The notes: a model not told the origin generated them from the letters alone. Shown: positions 1-9,574, numbered from the stretch's first letter. The stretch: DNA of 64,000 nucleotides from Methylobacterium mesophilicum SR1.6/6 (GCF_000364445.2 NZ_CP043538.1:3613446-3677445), one strand, 5' to 3'. Made by a program: numbers and translations.

Positions 1-441
1 CGTTCAGCATCGGGTTCTCGCCGGTGTGCAGGACGAGGCCGGCGTCTTCAGCCGGACGGCCGAGGCGCGGCGGGACGGCACGGTCCGGCTCAGCGTGTCC
101 TCCAAGTCCTGCGGCAGGCCCGCCATCCCCGGCATCCCGGAGATGCCCGGCGCGATGGTGACGGCGCGGATGCCGTACCGGGCGTGTTCCCGGGCGATCG
201 GCAGGGTCATGGCGGCCCCGCCGCCCCTCGCGCCGCGTAGGCCCCCTGCCCGATCTGCCCGTCGAAGGCCGCGATCGAGGCGGTGCTGATAATCATTCCC
301 CGGCTCGTCCCACGCGCCCGGCGCCTCCCGGGCGATGTCGGCCAGCACCATCCAGGCCCCTGCCGCCATCGGGCCCCAGGGCCGTCGCCTGGCCCAGCCC
401 ATGCCTGCTCCGGTGACGTTGAGGACGCGTTCGCTGACCAT
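1..441 (-). pseudogene. Remnant of short-chain dehydrogenase/reductase (3-hydroxyacyl-CoA dehydrogenase type 2-like), cut by window edge
   Basis: Reading leftward from an ATG at 441 (preceded by an AGAGGAG-like ribosome site) the frame gives a nucleotide-binding start (VLNVTGAG, VLADIARE), then jumps to the active-site half of an SDR: STASIAAFDGQIGQ in one frame and AAMTLPIAREHARYGIR, VTIAPG and MAGLPQ in the next. The end reads GENPMLN in yet another frame at the window edge. About 80 residues expected between the Rossmann start and the STAS segment are missing, and at least two frame changes are needed. SDR enzymes of this type oxidise 3-hydroxyacyl-CoA with NAD+ in fatty acid or isoleucine breakdown. 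With deletion plus frameshifts this copy cannot be functional; the family assignment rests on the well conserved C-terminal half. Confidence 0.75.
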
Positions 442-779
442 CCTGGCTCCTCTTCGGTTCCAGGCGGGCAAGGCGGTCCCGGGACGTGGCGTGGGATAGC
501 GAGGCCTGAAAGAGCGTCCGTCACCCTCTGGGACGGGCCAAGTCGCGGGCTTGGCCGTTGACGTGTGATTTTTTCCCACATAAAGATCGTGACGCGGACC
601 ATTGTATTGAGTCGTGTCTCCATGTGTTTCTGAAGGTTCGTTTCACTTCTGCAGAGTGATCGGCAGGGAATGATCGGTCGAGGGCCGATCATTCGAACGG
701 CCTGCATCGAAATCATGTCTCACGCGCCCGGATCAGGTCGTCCGGGCGCGCCGATCTCCCTCGTCCGCGGAGGACAGCC
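442..779. other. Intergenic region, no gene seen
   Basis: A 338-base stretch between the leftward SDR remnant and the rightward SGNH hydrolase. It is less GC-rich around 570-640 and may hold divergent promoters, but I see no clear -10/-35 pair, operator or RNA gene. The open frames here do not look like proteins. Confidence 0.4.
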
Positions 780-1565
780 ATGCGCGCGCCCTGGATCGAG
801 ACGGTCGTCCGGCACTGGCGGCACGGGCGGATCGTCCGGCGTCGTGCGGGTGAACGGCATCCCGGCATCGTCGCCGCGCTCCGCGCCGCGACGCCCGACA
901 GCGTGCTGCTGGCGGGCAACTCGCATGCGGAGTTCATCGGAAGCCCGGATCTCGGCGGCCGGCCCTGCATCAACCTCGCCGTCGGCGGCAGCACCGCCGC
1001 CGACTGCGCCCGCCACCTCGCGGATCTGCGGCTTCCGGTCCGCTGCGCGGCCGCGATCCTGATCATCGGCACCAACGACCTCCAACGCTGGCGGCACCCG
1101 GAGCGTCTCCGCACCCGCGACCGGTTCGAGGTCGAGGCCCGACGCATCCTGCGGATCCTGGACCGGTGGTCGGCGCAGGTCTTCGTCGCCGCGGTCCCAC
1201 CGATCGGCACCGAGGCGACCGGCCGGGATCCCGCTGCCGTCGCGGCCTTCTCGGCGCGCCTCGCCGGACTCTGCGTCGCGGAAGGCCACGCGTTCGTCGA
1301 TCCCTTCGCGCGATGGCGGGCCGGCACCGGAGGACTGGCCGGTGCGGGGCTCCACCGGGACGGCGTGCATCTCGCCGACTACGCGCCCCTGGCGGAGGCG
1401 GTCGCCCGGCTGGTGGCGCTCGGCCCCGAACCGCCTGCCGGGCGGCCATGGTGTCCGGCCGCTCCGATCCCGGTCGCGCCGGCGGCGGCTTCGGCGATGG
1501 CCCCTGCGATAGCTACTGCGGCGACCCTACGGGTCCTGCGCGCCGCCTGGATCGGTCGCCTGTGA
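780..1565 (+). CDS. SGNH/GDSL-family hydrolase
   Basis: A 261-residue protein with the four SGNH blocks in order: GNSHAEF near residue 41 (nucleophile Ser in block I), NLAVGGST (block II Gly), IIGTNDL (block III Asn) and DGVHLADY near residue 202 (block V Asp and His). Such enzymes are serine esterases, lipases or carbohydrate deacetylases; the substrate cannot be read from the sequence. No signal peptide is evident, so a cytoplasmic location is likely. The ATG at 780 follows GGAGGACA. The C-terminal 40 residues after the catalytic His are Ala/Pro-rich and look unstructured. Its stop overlaps the start of the next small gene, so the two are probably cotranslated. Confidence 0.75.
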   Translation: MRAPWIETVVRHWRHGRIVRRRAGERHPGIVAALRAATPDSVLLAGNSHAEFIGSPDLGGRPCINLAVGGSTAADCARHLADLRLPVRCAAAILIIGTNDLQRWRHPERLRTRDRFEVEARRILRILDRWSAQVFVAAVPPIGTEATGRDPAAVAAFSARLAGLCVAEGHAFVDPFARWRAGTGGLAGAGLHRDGVHLADYAPLAEAVARLVALGPEPPAGRPWCPAAPIPVAPAAASAMAPAIATAATLRVLRAAWIGRL

Positions 1566-1888
1566 GGATCCGTGAAGTCCTGGCGGCGGTCGTTCGACCG
1601 CATCCGGGCCAGCGAGGCGGCACCGGGCGGCCCCTCCCCGTCCGCATCTGGCCCGACGATGCGGCGCTCTGGCTCGACGAGAACGGCGTCCGGCACCGCC
1701 GCGCGGCGCGGCACGTCCTCGCGTCGCTGGCGGCCTTGAGGCACGGCGGCCGCTACGGCGCTCGGGTGGCCGGCACGGGCAAGGTCGTGACCGGGCCGGT
1801 CAGCGTCCTGACCCTGCGGGACCCGCAGGACGAGTGCGGGTTCGTCTTCTGCCTCACGCCGTGCGGTCATGGGGAGGAGCACTTCTGA
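1562..1888 (+). CDS. Hypothetical protein, 108 aa
   Basis: An open frame from a GTG at 1562 that overlaps the stop of the SGNH hydrolase gene by four bases. The N-terminal 25 residues are Arg/Pro-rich and of doubtful quality. The remainder has a protein-like composition, with RIWPDDAALWLDENG, a region rich in Val/Thr and a closing CGFVFCLTPCGHGEEHF with three Cys and a His. I do not recognise the family. A start further inside the frame is possible. The overlap with the upstream gene is the main support for translation. Confidence 0.4.
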   Translation: MRIREVLAAVVRPHPGQRGGTGRPLPVRIWPDDAALWLDENGVRHRRAARHVLASLAALRHGGRYGARVAGTGKVVTGPVSVLTLRDPQDECGFVFCLTPCGHGEEHF

Positions 1889-1962
1889 GCCCACGAGGGA
1901 TCGCGGGGGCGCGCCGCAAAACCGGGGACCACGTGCAGCACCACCTGCGCTGGGATGTGCGC

Positions 1963-2736
1963 TCACGGCGGGCTCGTGCACAGCAGGGTCGGCGCGCAGA
2001 CCGTCCGGAAGCCGGCACGGGCGTAGAGCGCCTCGATGGCGCCGCCGGCCGGGCATTGCAGGAAGACCTGCACGGCCCCTCGCGCCCGCGCCTCGCGCAG
2101 GGCCGCGGTGGTCACGGCGGCGCCGAGCCCGCGGCGCTGCCGGTCAAACCGGGTGCTGACGTTGTAGAGCCCGGCCGTGTCGCCGCGCAGGTAGAGACTC
2201 GCGCAGGCCGCCGGGCCGGCGGCGTCGCGCAGGACGAGGTGGAGCGGCGCCACGCCGGGCCGGACCCGGGCCGCCCGGAGCGCCGGCAGGTAGGTGCGGC
2301 GCAGGTGTGTCCGCACGGCGGGATCGTCCGACAGGTTGGCGAAGACGCCCTCGAAAACCGGCCCCGGCGCGGGGGTCGCCTGCACGGCAACCGGGTCGTC
2401 CCCAGCGGACCGGGCCGGCAGCGACCGCGCCACCATCCAGCTCGCCGGGTAATGCACGGCGGGCTCGAACAGCCCGCGCAGGAGCGCGACCTCCTCGGCA
2501 TCCCGGGCCAGGAAGGCCGGCGCCCGGGCGCGCCCCAGGGCCGCCGCCCCCGCCCAGGCGAACTGGTCGGGCCGGCTGACCCCGTAGGCGAAATTCAGGG
2601 TCGGGTCCGGGATGCCGCGCGACCAGACGTAGCCGGCGCCGCCGGGTCCGTGCTCGACGCCGTCGATCAGGGAGCCGGTGAGCGACGCCACGTGGGCCTC
2701 GCGCAGGGCGTCGAAGGTGAGATCGAGCGCCCGCAT
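1963..2736 (-). CDS. GNAT family N-acetyltransferase in siderophore operon
   Basis: A 257-residue protein beginning at an ATG at 2736, two bases after the stop of the NRPS gene, which points to coupled translation. The C-terminal third carries a GNAT fold: RQRRGLGAAVTTAALREA matches the acetyl-CoA binding motif A (R/Q-x-x-G-x-G/A) and ALYARAGF the usual motif B end. The N-terminal 120 residues are a less conserved domain, a layout seen in several two-domain GNAT proteins. Sitting directly behind the synthetase, it may acylate the siderophore or a precursor, but the acyl donor and acceptor are unknown. The rightward operon has a separate hydroxamate-type acyltransferase, so this one probably does a different step. 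Confidence 0.7.
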   Translation of the reverse strand: MRALDLTFDALREAHVASLTGSLIDGVEHGPGGAGYVWSRGIPDPTLNFAYGVSRPDQFAWAGAAALGRARAPAFLARDAEEVALLRGLFEPAVHYPASWMVARSLPARSAGDDPVAVQATPAPGPVFEGVFANLSDDPAVRTHLRRTYLPALRAARVRPGVAPLHLVLRDAAGPAACASLYLRGDTAGLYNVSTRFDRQRRGLGAAVTTAALREARARGAVQVFLQCPAGGAIEALYARAGFRTVCAPTLLCTSPP

Positions 2737-2738
2737 GG

Positions 2739-5592
2739 TCAGGCGGCGGTCGAGTTGGGCTCGGCTGACGACAACGCGGCGATCCGGGCGTGCAGGTGGG
2801 GCGACAGCACGATGTCGAGGTGATCGGTCTCCGGCACGGTCTCGACCGACAGGAGCCGGCTCGTGAGCGGCGCCCAGTCGATCACCGGCAGGCCGCGCCC
2901 CCGGGAATCCGCGGCCACGAAGCTGCGGATCGGCACCGCGCCTTCCTCCAGTCGGAGGGCGCGGAACTGGACGGCGTGGTCGACCAGCGTCCAGAGCATC
3001 CGCTCCCGGCTGCCGACCTCTGGACCGTCGGCCGGCAGGGGCTGCGGCTCGGCGGCGAGGAAGCGCAGGAACTGCACCTCCGCCTCCGGATCCATGCGGG
3101 CGCGCAGGGCCTCCCACTGGGCCGCCATCGGCGAGCGGTCGAGCCAGGCCGCCAGCATCGCCCCGTGCGCCGCCCGCTCGTCGGCCGCGATCGGCCGGCC
3201 GGCGCCGGGGGCGAAGGTGGGCTCCAGCCCGCAGGCGTCGAGCATGCCGACCCAGTCCAGGGGAAAGCCGGGGCCGAGGCGCCGGGCGGTCTCGTAGGCG
3301 AGCACCCCGCCCCAGGACCAGCCCAGGAAGATGCAGGACCCGGCCCGCCCGCGCATCAGCGCGCGCACCTGCGCGGCGTATGCGGCGGCGAGGTCGGCGA
3401 CCGGCGGCAGGGGCCGCACCGCCTCCACCAGCGAGGCGCAGAGGAAGCCGTGCGCTTCCTGCTCCGGGCCGAGGCGGGCCACCAGTGGCTCGTATTCCCG
3501 GGTGCTGACGAGCAGTCCCGGGAACAGCACGAGGAGCGGCCGGCCGCTTCCCGGGCGTCCGGCGCTGAGCCGGACCGTCGGGGCCACGCCCTCTTCGGCG
3601 GAGGCGGCGCCCGCCTCGACCCGGGCCGCCAGCTCCCCGATGGTCGGATCGCGCAGGAGATCCGCCACCCCGATCCCGCCTCGGGGGGCGATCAGGCGCA
3701 GCCGCGCCACCAGTCGCAGGGCCGAGAGGGAATCGCCGCCGAGTTCGAAGAAGCGCCGATCGGCGACCCGGACCGGGAAGCCCAGGACCTCGGACCAGAT
3801 CCCCGCGAGTCGCCGCTCCGTGGCGGTGCCCGGCGGTCGCCCGCGGCGGTCGTCGGCGGCCGGATCCGGCAGGGCGTTGCGGTCGAGCTTGCCGTTGGTG
3901 GTCACCGGCATCCGGTCCAGGAGAGTCAGGCTCGCCGGCACCATGGGCTCCGGCAGGGTGCGGGCGAGGCCGGCGCGCAGACGCCCGGCCTCCGGGCGGC
4001 GCCCGCGCACCGGGACGACGTAGCCCGCGAGGTAGGCGCCGGCCGGGCCGTCCCGGCGCAGGACCACGGCCTCCGCGACCCCCGGCAGGGACCGCAGGGC
4101 GGCCTCGACCTCGCCGATCTCGATCCGGTGGCCGCGGATCTTGACCTGATCGTCGGCCCGTCCCGCGAAGGCGAGGCTGCCGTCGGGCCGCCGTCGCACC
4201 CGGTCCCCGGTCCGGTACATCCGTCCGCCACCCGCGGCGAACGGGTCGGGCAGGAAGCGCTCGGCGGTGAGCGCCGGGCGCTGCCAGTAGCCGCGGGCGA
4301 GGCCGCCGCCGATGTAGAGCTCGCCGGTCTCACCGTCCGCGACGGGCACGAGGTCGGGACCGAGCACGTAGGCCGCCCGCGTCCCCACCGGGCCGCCGAT
4401 CGGCGCGTAGGGCTCATCGAAGGCCGCGTCCGACGGCACCTTCCAGATGAGGGGCGAGATCACGCACTCGGTCGGGCCGTAGCCGTTGATCAGCAGCCGG
4501 GGCTTCAGGGCGCGGCCGAGCCGCGCGAAGGTCTCCCGAGGCATGCCCTCCCCGCCGAAGGAGTAGACCTGGACCGTGGGCGCCGCGCCCAGGCGCTCGG
4601 CCCACTCGGCGAGCTGGCCGATGAAGCTCGTCGGGAAGCCCGCATGGGTCACCCGGTGGCGGCGGATCTGCGCCAGGGTCTCGGCGGCAGTCCACAGCTC
4701 CGGGCCGCGCAGCACGATGCAGCCGCCGGCCACCAGCGGCGTCATCCAGCGTTCGTGCGCACCGTCGAAGGCGAAGGACAGAACGTGCAGTTCGCGCGAC
4801 TCCACGTTCATCTCGTACGCCTCGGCCGTGCTGCGGCAGTGCATGGCGAGCGGCCCGTGCTCGACGACGACACCCTTGGGCGCCCCCGTCGAGCCCGACG
4901 TGTAGATCAGGTAGGCGGGATCCCCCGGGTTCGGGCGGTGCGGGCGCGGCGGAGACCGGGCCGTCCTCGAGGGCCGCGCGGTCGAGCCGGGTGATCGCCG
5001 GAGGCAGCTCCAGGCGACCGGCGATCTCGGGCGTCGTGAGGCAGTGAACGATCCCGGCATCCGCCAGCATCCCGTGCACCCGGGCGGGCGGATACGCGGG
5101 ATCGAGGGGCAGGAAAGCCGCGCCGGCCCGCAGCACCCCGAGCAGGGCCACGATCATCTCCGGCCCCCGCTCCAGCGCCACCGCCACGCGGTCCCCACGC
5201 CCGATGCCCCGTGCCGCGAGCCCGTCCGCCAGGGCGGCGGCCCGGGCGTCGAGATCGCCTCGGGTGAGCGTCGCGCCTTCGAACAGCACCGCCGGCCGGC
5301 CAGGCTCCGCCGCGGCGAGGCGTGCGAGACGGGCCGGCACGGTCTCGCGGTCGGCGTCGTGTGGTGGCCCTGCCGGAGAGCTTGACGCGCGGGCGTTCGC
5401 CGCATCCGCGATCCAGGCCCGGGCCTCAGCGATCGTGCAGGGGCCGTGCACCCGGTTCCAGCCGGCGGGCAGCGCGCGTCCGTCGGGCCAGAAGGCGCCG
5501 TGCCCGGCCTGATCGAAGGTCACCACGACGGTGCCATCCATCCAATCCGCGGCCGATCCCGCGTCCCCGTCCTCGCCGGCCTGCCTGTCCAT
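2739..5592 (-). pseudogene. Siderophore NRPS, MbtH-A-PCP-TE, frameshifted in this sequence
   Basis: Two overlapping frames together encode one synthetase of about 950 residues. The first (start 5592) opens with an MbtH-like region (AFWPDGRALPAGWNRV) and the adenylation N-terminus; the second carries A3 [14 protein letters not shown]5 NGYGPTE, A7 YRTGD, A8 [15 protein letters not shown]10 [10 protein letters not shown], the carrier site [11 protein letters not shown], and a type I thioesterase with GWSWGG. The join falls on a run of five C at 4922-4926 (+ strand): removing one base restores [14 protein letters not shown]. It may be a true mutation or a sequencing error. No condensation domain is present. 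Neighbouring hydroxylase, acyltransferase and exporter genes show it serves hydroxamate siderophore synthesis; the activated amino acid was not deduced. Confidence 0.85.
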
Positions 5593-5626
5593 CCGCTCGC
5601 TCCTGCGCCGCTCGGGCTTCGAGGGA

Positions 5627-5711
5627 CTGACGGTTGAGCCGGGACGCCGTTCACGGCGGCGCGTTCAGGCGCGCCCGAAAAGCCTGAACCGCCGCCGGGG
5701 CCAACCGTCAG
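5627..5711. repeat. Nested inverted repeats between divergent siderophore operons
   Basis: The spacer between the NRPS start (5592) and the acyltransferase start (5740) can fold almost entirely. Outer arms CTGACGGTTG (5627-5636) and CAACCGTCAG (5702-5711) are perfect. Inside lie GTTCAGGC (5663-5670) with GCCTGAAC (5682-5689), extended by GGCGGC/GCCGCC, and a short hairpin CGCCGT-TC-ACGGCG (5645-5658). Seen directly; a role as operator or transcription barrier is inference. Confidence 0.6.
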
Positions 5712-5739
5712 GGAGGTGCCGGAGACGTGTGGAGGGCGG

Positions 5740-6726
5740 ATGAGGGACGAGTCACGGGACGAGGCACGAGTCCGGCTCGCGGTGGCGGGCAGCCGGGAGG
5801 CGCCCCTGATCCGCGTCGCCGAACTGGGCACGCCGGACGCCGCCGTGGAGGCGATCCTGGCCCGCGCCGAGGCGCTGACCGCGCAGGACACGGGGGTTCA
5901 GCGGATCGCCGTCGCGGCCGATCCGGAGACGGCCGGGCGGCTCCTCGCCCTCGGGGCCGCCCGCCGCGTCGGCGACGGGATCGAGATCCTGCCGGGCCTG
6001 CTCTGGCAATGCGCCGCCCGATGGCTCCCCGATGCGCGGCCGCCCTTCCCCGCGCTGTACATCGCCACGGAAGGCCGCCGCCATCCGCTGCGCCCCGAGA
6101 CGCCGGCCGGCACCGTCTACGCCCGCGTCATTCCCTGGCTCGAGCGCACCTTGAGCTTCCGCACCCTGACGGAGCCCGGCGACGTCGCCCTGTTCTCGGC
6201 CTGGATGAACGATCCGCGCGTCGCCGCCGTCTGGCAGGAGACCGGATCCCTCGACGCGCACGCCACCTATATCGGCAGGCTCCAGTCCGATGCCGGGACC
6301 CTGCCGCTCCTCGGATGCCTCGACGGCACGCCCTTCGGCTATTTCGAGCTCTACTGGGCGCGCGAGAGCCGCCTCGGTCCGCTCTACGAATCCGACCCCT
6401 ACGACCGCGGTTGGCATGTGGCGATCGGCGATGCGGCGGTGCGCGGACGCTCGTACCTCTCGGCCTGGCTGCCGTCGCTGATGCATTACCTGTTCCTCGA
6501 CGAGCCGCGCACGCAGCGCATCGTCGGGGAGCCCCGGGCGGATCACGCCCAGCAGATCCGGAATCTCCACGCCTCAGGCTTCGCCACGGTGGCGACCATC
6601 GACTTCCCGCACAAGCGCGCGGCCCTGGTCGCCCTGTCACGCGAGCACTTCGTCCGCGACCGGCTCTGGGTGCCGGGCGCGGCCGCCGCCGACGCCGCAC
6701 CACGGCCGCCCGCCGTGCCGGCCTGA
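5740..6726 (+). CDS. Siderophore-type GNAT acyltransferase (hydroxyornithine/hydroxylysine N-acyltransferase)
   Basis: A 328-residue protein of the RhbD/IucB/MbtK-like acyltransferase family (Acetyltransf_8). The C-terminal 190 residues hold the fold, with typical stretches FSAWMNDPRVAAVWQETG, YFELYWA, GWHVAIGD, YLFLDEPRTQRIVGEPR and LHASGFATVATIDFPHKRAAL. Family members acylate the N-hydroxylated side chain amine of lysine or ornithine, giving the hydroxamate that binds Fe(III). The N-terminal part is a poorly conserved extension usual for the family. I chose the ATG at 5740, five bases behind GGAGG at 5731-5735, over an in-frame GTG at 5716. It is followed by the monooxygenase that would supply the hydroxylated substrate. 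Confidence 0.85.
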   Translation: MRDESRDEARVRLAVAGSREAPLIRVAELGTPDAAVEAILARAEALTAQDTGVQRIAVAADPETAGRLLALGAARRVGDGIEILPGLLWQCAARWLPDARPPFPALYIATEGRRHPLRPETPAGTVYARVIPWLERTLSFRTLTEPGDVALFSAWMNDPRVAAVWQETGSLDAHATYIGRLQSDAGTLPLLGCLDGTPFGYFELYWARESRLGPLYESDPYDRGWHVAIGDAAVRGRSYLSAWLPSLMHYLFLDEPRTQRIVGEPRADHAQQIRNLHASGFATVATIDFPHKRAALVALSREHFVRDRLWVPGAAAADAAPRPPAVPA

Positions 6727-6821
6727 CGCGCCAGCCTGACGCGCTCTTGCACCGCCGGGACCGCCGGTTCGGCGAAGGAGCGTGGCAGACCACGAGCTTC
6801 GACCTGTTCCCGACCACAGAG

Positions 6822-8162
6822 ATGCGCGCGATGACGGATCACCCCGAGACCGACGACATCATCGGCATCGGCTTCGGCCCGGCCAACCTGTCCCTCGCCA
6901 TCGCCCTCCAAGACGCGATCGGCGACGGACCGCCGCGGCCGTCCCTCCGGTTCATCGAGCGGCAGGAACGGTTCGGCTGGCACCGGGCGATGATGCTGCC
7001 CGGCGCCGACATGCAGATCAGCTTCGTGAAGGACCTCGTGTCCCTGCGCGATCCGACGAGCCCATTCAGCTTTCTCAATTACCTGCATGTGAAGGGGCGG
7101 CTCAGCACCTTCCTCAACCTGAAGACCTTCAACCCGTCGCGCGTGGAGTACAACGACTATCTCGCCTGGGCGGCGAACCACTTCTCGGACGTGGTTGCTT
7201 ACGGCGAGATCGTCGAAGCCGTACGGCCGGAGGCGCGCGACGGGCGGCTCGCCGCCTTCGTGGTCGAGGCCCGGGACGGGGCAGGTGTGTCCCGCCTGCG
7301 CCGCTGCCGCCACCTCATCGTGGCGGCGGGCGGTGATCCGGCGATCCCCGCCCCCTTCGCCGCCCACGCGCAGGACCCCAGGCTGATCCATTCCTCCTGG
7401 TACCTGCCGGGAATCGCGCAGGCCCTCGGGGCGCCGCGCCTCGACGGGCCGGAACCCCGCATCCTGGTGGTGGGTGCGGGTCAGAGCGCCGTGGAGATCG
7501 CCACCGACCTGGGCGAGCGCTATCCGCGCGCGCTCATCGACCTCGCGATCCGCGGGCCGGCCTTGAAGCCCGCCGATGACAGCCCCTTCGTCAACGAGAT
7601 CTTCGATCCGGCTGCCGTTGACCGCATCCACGACGCGCCGGAGCCGGTGCGGGCGGAGCTGATCGCCGCACACCGGTCCACCAATTACGCGGTGGTCGAC
7701 GCGGACCTGATCCAGGATCTCTACGCCACCCTCTACGAGCAGGCGGTGAGCGGCGTGACCCGCTACCGGCTGCGGCGCAGCACCCGGGTGGTGGCGCTGG
7801 ATCCGGGATCGGGCGCCCTGTGCGCGACCCTGCGCGACGACGTCGCCGGGGTCGAGGAGCGCCAGCCCTACGCGGCGGTGATCTGCGCCACGGGCTACCA
7901 GCGCGCCGCGGTGCCGGCGATCCTCGACCCCGTGCGCCCGTTCCTCGCCGGCGAGACCGCGGACCGGAACTATCGCCTGCCGCTCACTCTCGCCGAGCCC
8001 CGGGTGAGCCTGCACCTGCAGGGGTTCAGCGAGCCGACCCACGGGTTGACCGAGACCCTGCTGTCGATCCTGCCGGTGCGGGCCGGCGCCATTGCGCGGA
8101 CGATCCTCAGGGAGGAGCGCGCCGCCCGGGCCGCGATCCGTTCCGCCGCGTCGGCTCCGTGA
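6822..8162 (+). CDS. L-ornithine N5- / L-lysine N6-monooxygenase
   Basis: A 446-residue class B flavin monooxygenase of the PvdA/SidA/IucD family. Visible are the FAD site GIGFGPANLSLA near residue 15, the substrate region MQISFVKDLVSLRDPTSPF, the NADPH site VVGAGQSAVEIA, a second motif DDSPFVNEIF and the ATGY motif CATGYQRAA near residue 355. It hydroxylates the terminal amine of ornithine or lysine, the committed step toward a hydroxamate siderophore. An alternative ATG lies nine bases downstream at 6831. Length matches the family (about 440). It sits between the acyltransferase and the exporter, whose GTG overlaps its stop codon. Confidence 0.92.
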   Translation: MRAMTDHPETDDIIGIGFGPANLSLAIALQDAIGDGPPRPSLRFIERQERFGWHRAMMLPGADMQISFVKDLVSLRDPTSPFSFLNYLHVKGRLSTFLNLKTFNPSRVEYNDYLAWAANHFSDVVAYGEIVEAVRPEARDGRLAAFVVEARDGAGVSRLRRCRHLIVAAGGDPAIPAPFAAHAQDPRLIHSSWYLPGIAQALGAPRLDGPEPRILVVGAGQSAVEIATDLGERYPRALIDLAIRGPALKPADDSPFVNEIFDPAAVDRIHDAPEPVRAELIAAHRSTNYAVVDADLIQDLYATLYEQAVSGVTRYRLRRSTRVVALDPGSGALCATLRDDVAGVEERQPYAAVICATGYQRAAVPAILDPVRPFLAGETADRNYRLPLTLAEPRVSLHLQGFSEPTHGLTETLLSILPVRAGAIARTILREERAARAAIRSAASAP

Positions 8163-9574
8163 GGCGGCCGGCCGACCTCGACCGGGACGGGGTCGTCGCC
8201 CTGGTCCTGCGGCTCTCGGGGCCGGCGATCCTCGGGATCTCCGCTCACGCCCTACAGATGCTGGTCAACGCGTGGTTCGTGGCCGATCTCGGGGTGGCGG
8301 CCATCGCCACCATCGCCATCGCGTATCCGGTCACGCTGCTTGTGGCGGCGCTCGGCTACGGGGCCGGGATCGCGGCGGCCTCGCAGGTCGCGCGGGCGCT
8401 CGGTGCGGGCAACCGGCACCGGGCCGACGCGGCCGCCGCCCTGGGATTCTGGCTGAGTCTGCCGGCCGGGCTCGTCGTGACGGTCGCGATCCTCATCGAC
8501 ACGCCGTTCTGGCTCCGGCTCCTCGGCGCGGACTCCGCGCTGGCCGCCGCGGCCGCGCCCTACACGGCGCTCGCCACGGTCGGCACGGTCCTGATGCTGG
8601 TGATGATCGTCGGCGGCTTCATCGTCCGAGCTCAGGGTCATGCGCGCCTGAGCGGCGCCATCATGGTCGGCGGCTTCGGCCTGAACATCCTGCTCGACTG
8701 GGTGCTGATCCGCCTCTGCGGCCTCGGCACCGCGGGTGCGGGCTGGGCGGCGATCGGTGCGCAACTCGCGGGCGCCGGAGCGTACGGCCTGCACTATGTC
8801 CGGGCGCGGGGTCCGGACCGGATCCGGTTCCGGTGGCCCGGCCGAGGCCGGATCGAGCCCGGCCTGATCCCTGAGGCCCTTCGGCTCGCCGTACCGGCCA
8901 CCGGGTCAAGCCTGCTCGCGGCCTTCGCGATGGCGCTGTTCGTCGAGGCAGCCGCCCCCTACGGCGACGCCGCGGTCGCCGCTCAGGGCATCGCCCTGCG
9001 CCTGACCCTGGTGGCGGCCCTGCCGCTGCTCGGTATGATGGCTGGCGCCCAGGCTGTGCTCGGCCACGCGGCCGGCGCCGGACGGCGGGACCGTCTGCAC
9101 CGCGCCCTCGGCGTCGTGCTCGCCGCCGCCCTCGTCTACGGATTCGGCGTCGGCGGTCTGATGGCCGCGCTGGCGGGGCCGCTCGCCGGCCTGTTCGCGC
9201 AGGATCCCGGCACCGCCCGCGAGGGGGCTCGCGCGTTGGTCATCTTCGCCCTCGCCTTCGCGCCGGTCGGCCTACAGCTCGCCGCCGCGACCCTGTTCCA
9301 GGCCATCGGCGCGCCGCGCCGGGCCGCCGCGGTGTCGCTGGCCGCGCAGGGGCTGGCGCTGATCCCGCCGCTCCTGATCCTGCCGCCGCTCATGGGCTAC
9401 GCGGGCGTGCTCGCCAGCCGGGTCGCGGCCGAGTTCCTGGCCGACGGGATCGGGCTGGCCCTGATGCTGGCCTGGTTTGCGGACGCGCGCCGGGCAGGCG
9501 GCGCAGCGGCGGTCGAGGGCCGCGAGACAGTGGAGGTGCCCCCGGCGCACGAGGCCGCACACCAGGGCACGTGA
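8159..9574 (+). CDS. MATE-family efflux transporter, probable siderophore exporter
   Basis: A 471-residue membrane protein with twelve hydrophobic segments in two similar halves, as in MATE transporters. Family-like stretches include GPAILGISAHALQMLVNAWFV near the start, AALGYGAGIAAASQVARALGAG, RAQGHARLSGAIMVGG and LLGMMAGAQAVLGHAAGAG. The GTG start at 8159 overlaps the TGA of the monooxygenase gene (GTGA), so it is translationally coupled to siderophore synthesis and most likely exports the product, driven by H+ or Na+. The last ~100 codons lie opposite the 3' end of the ECF sigma factor gene; the hydrophilic tail after LALMLAWFADARR may be dispensable. Confidence 0.85.
   Translation: MRRPADLDRDGVVALVLRLSGPAILGISAHALQMLVNAWFVADLGVAAIATIAIAYPVTLLVAALGYGAGIAAASQVARALGAGNRHRADAAAALGFWLSLPAGLVVTVAILIDTPFWLRLLGADSALAAAAAPYTALATVGTVLMLVMIVGGFIVRAQGHARLSGAIMVGGFGLNILLDWVLIRLCGLGTAGAGWAAIGAQLAGAGAYGLHYVRARGPDRIRFRWPGRGRIEPGLIPEALRLAVPATGSSLLAAFAMALFVEAAAPYGDAAVAAQGIALRLTLVAALPLLGMMAGAQAVLGHAAGAGRRDRLHRALGVVLAAALVYGFGVGGLMAALAGPLAGLFAQDPGTAREGARALVIFALAFAPVGLQLAAATLFQAIGAPRRAAAVSLAAQGLALIPPLLILPPLMGYAGVLASRVAAEFLADGIGLALMLAWFADARRAGGAAAVEGRETVEVPPAHEAAHQGT

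Noticed and set aside
2790..4994. A 734-codon open frame on the plus strand opposite the NRPS
   Set aside because: Its residues are Arg/Gly/Pro/His-rich and without domains; it is the reverse reading of a GC-rich coding gene.
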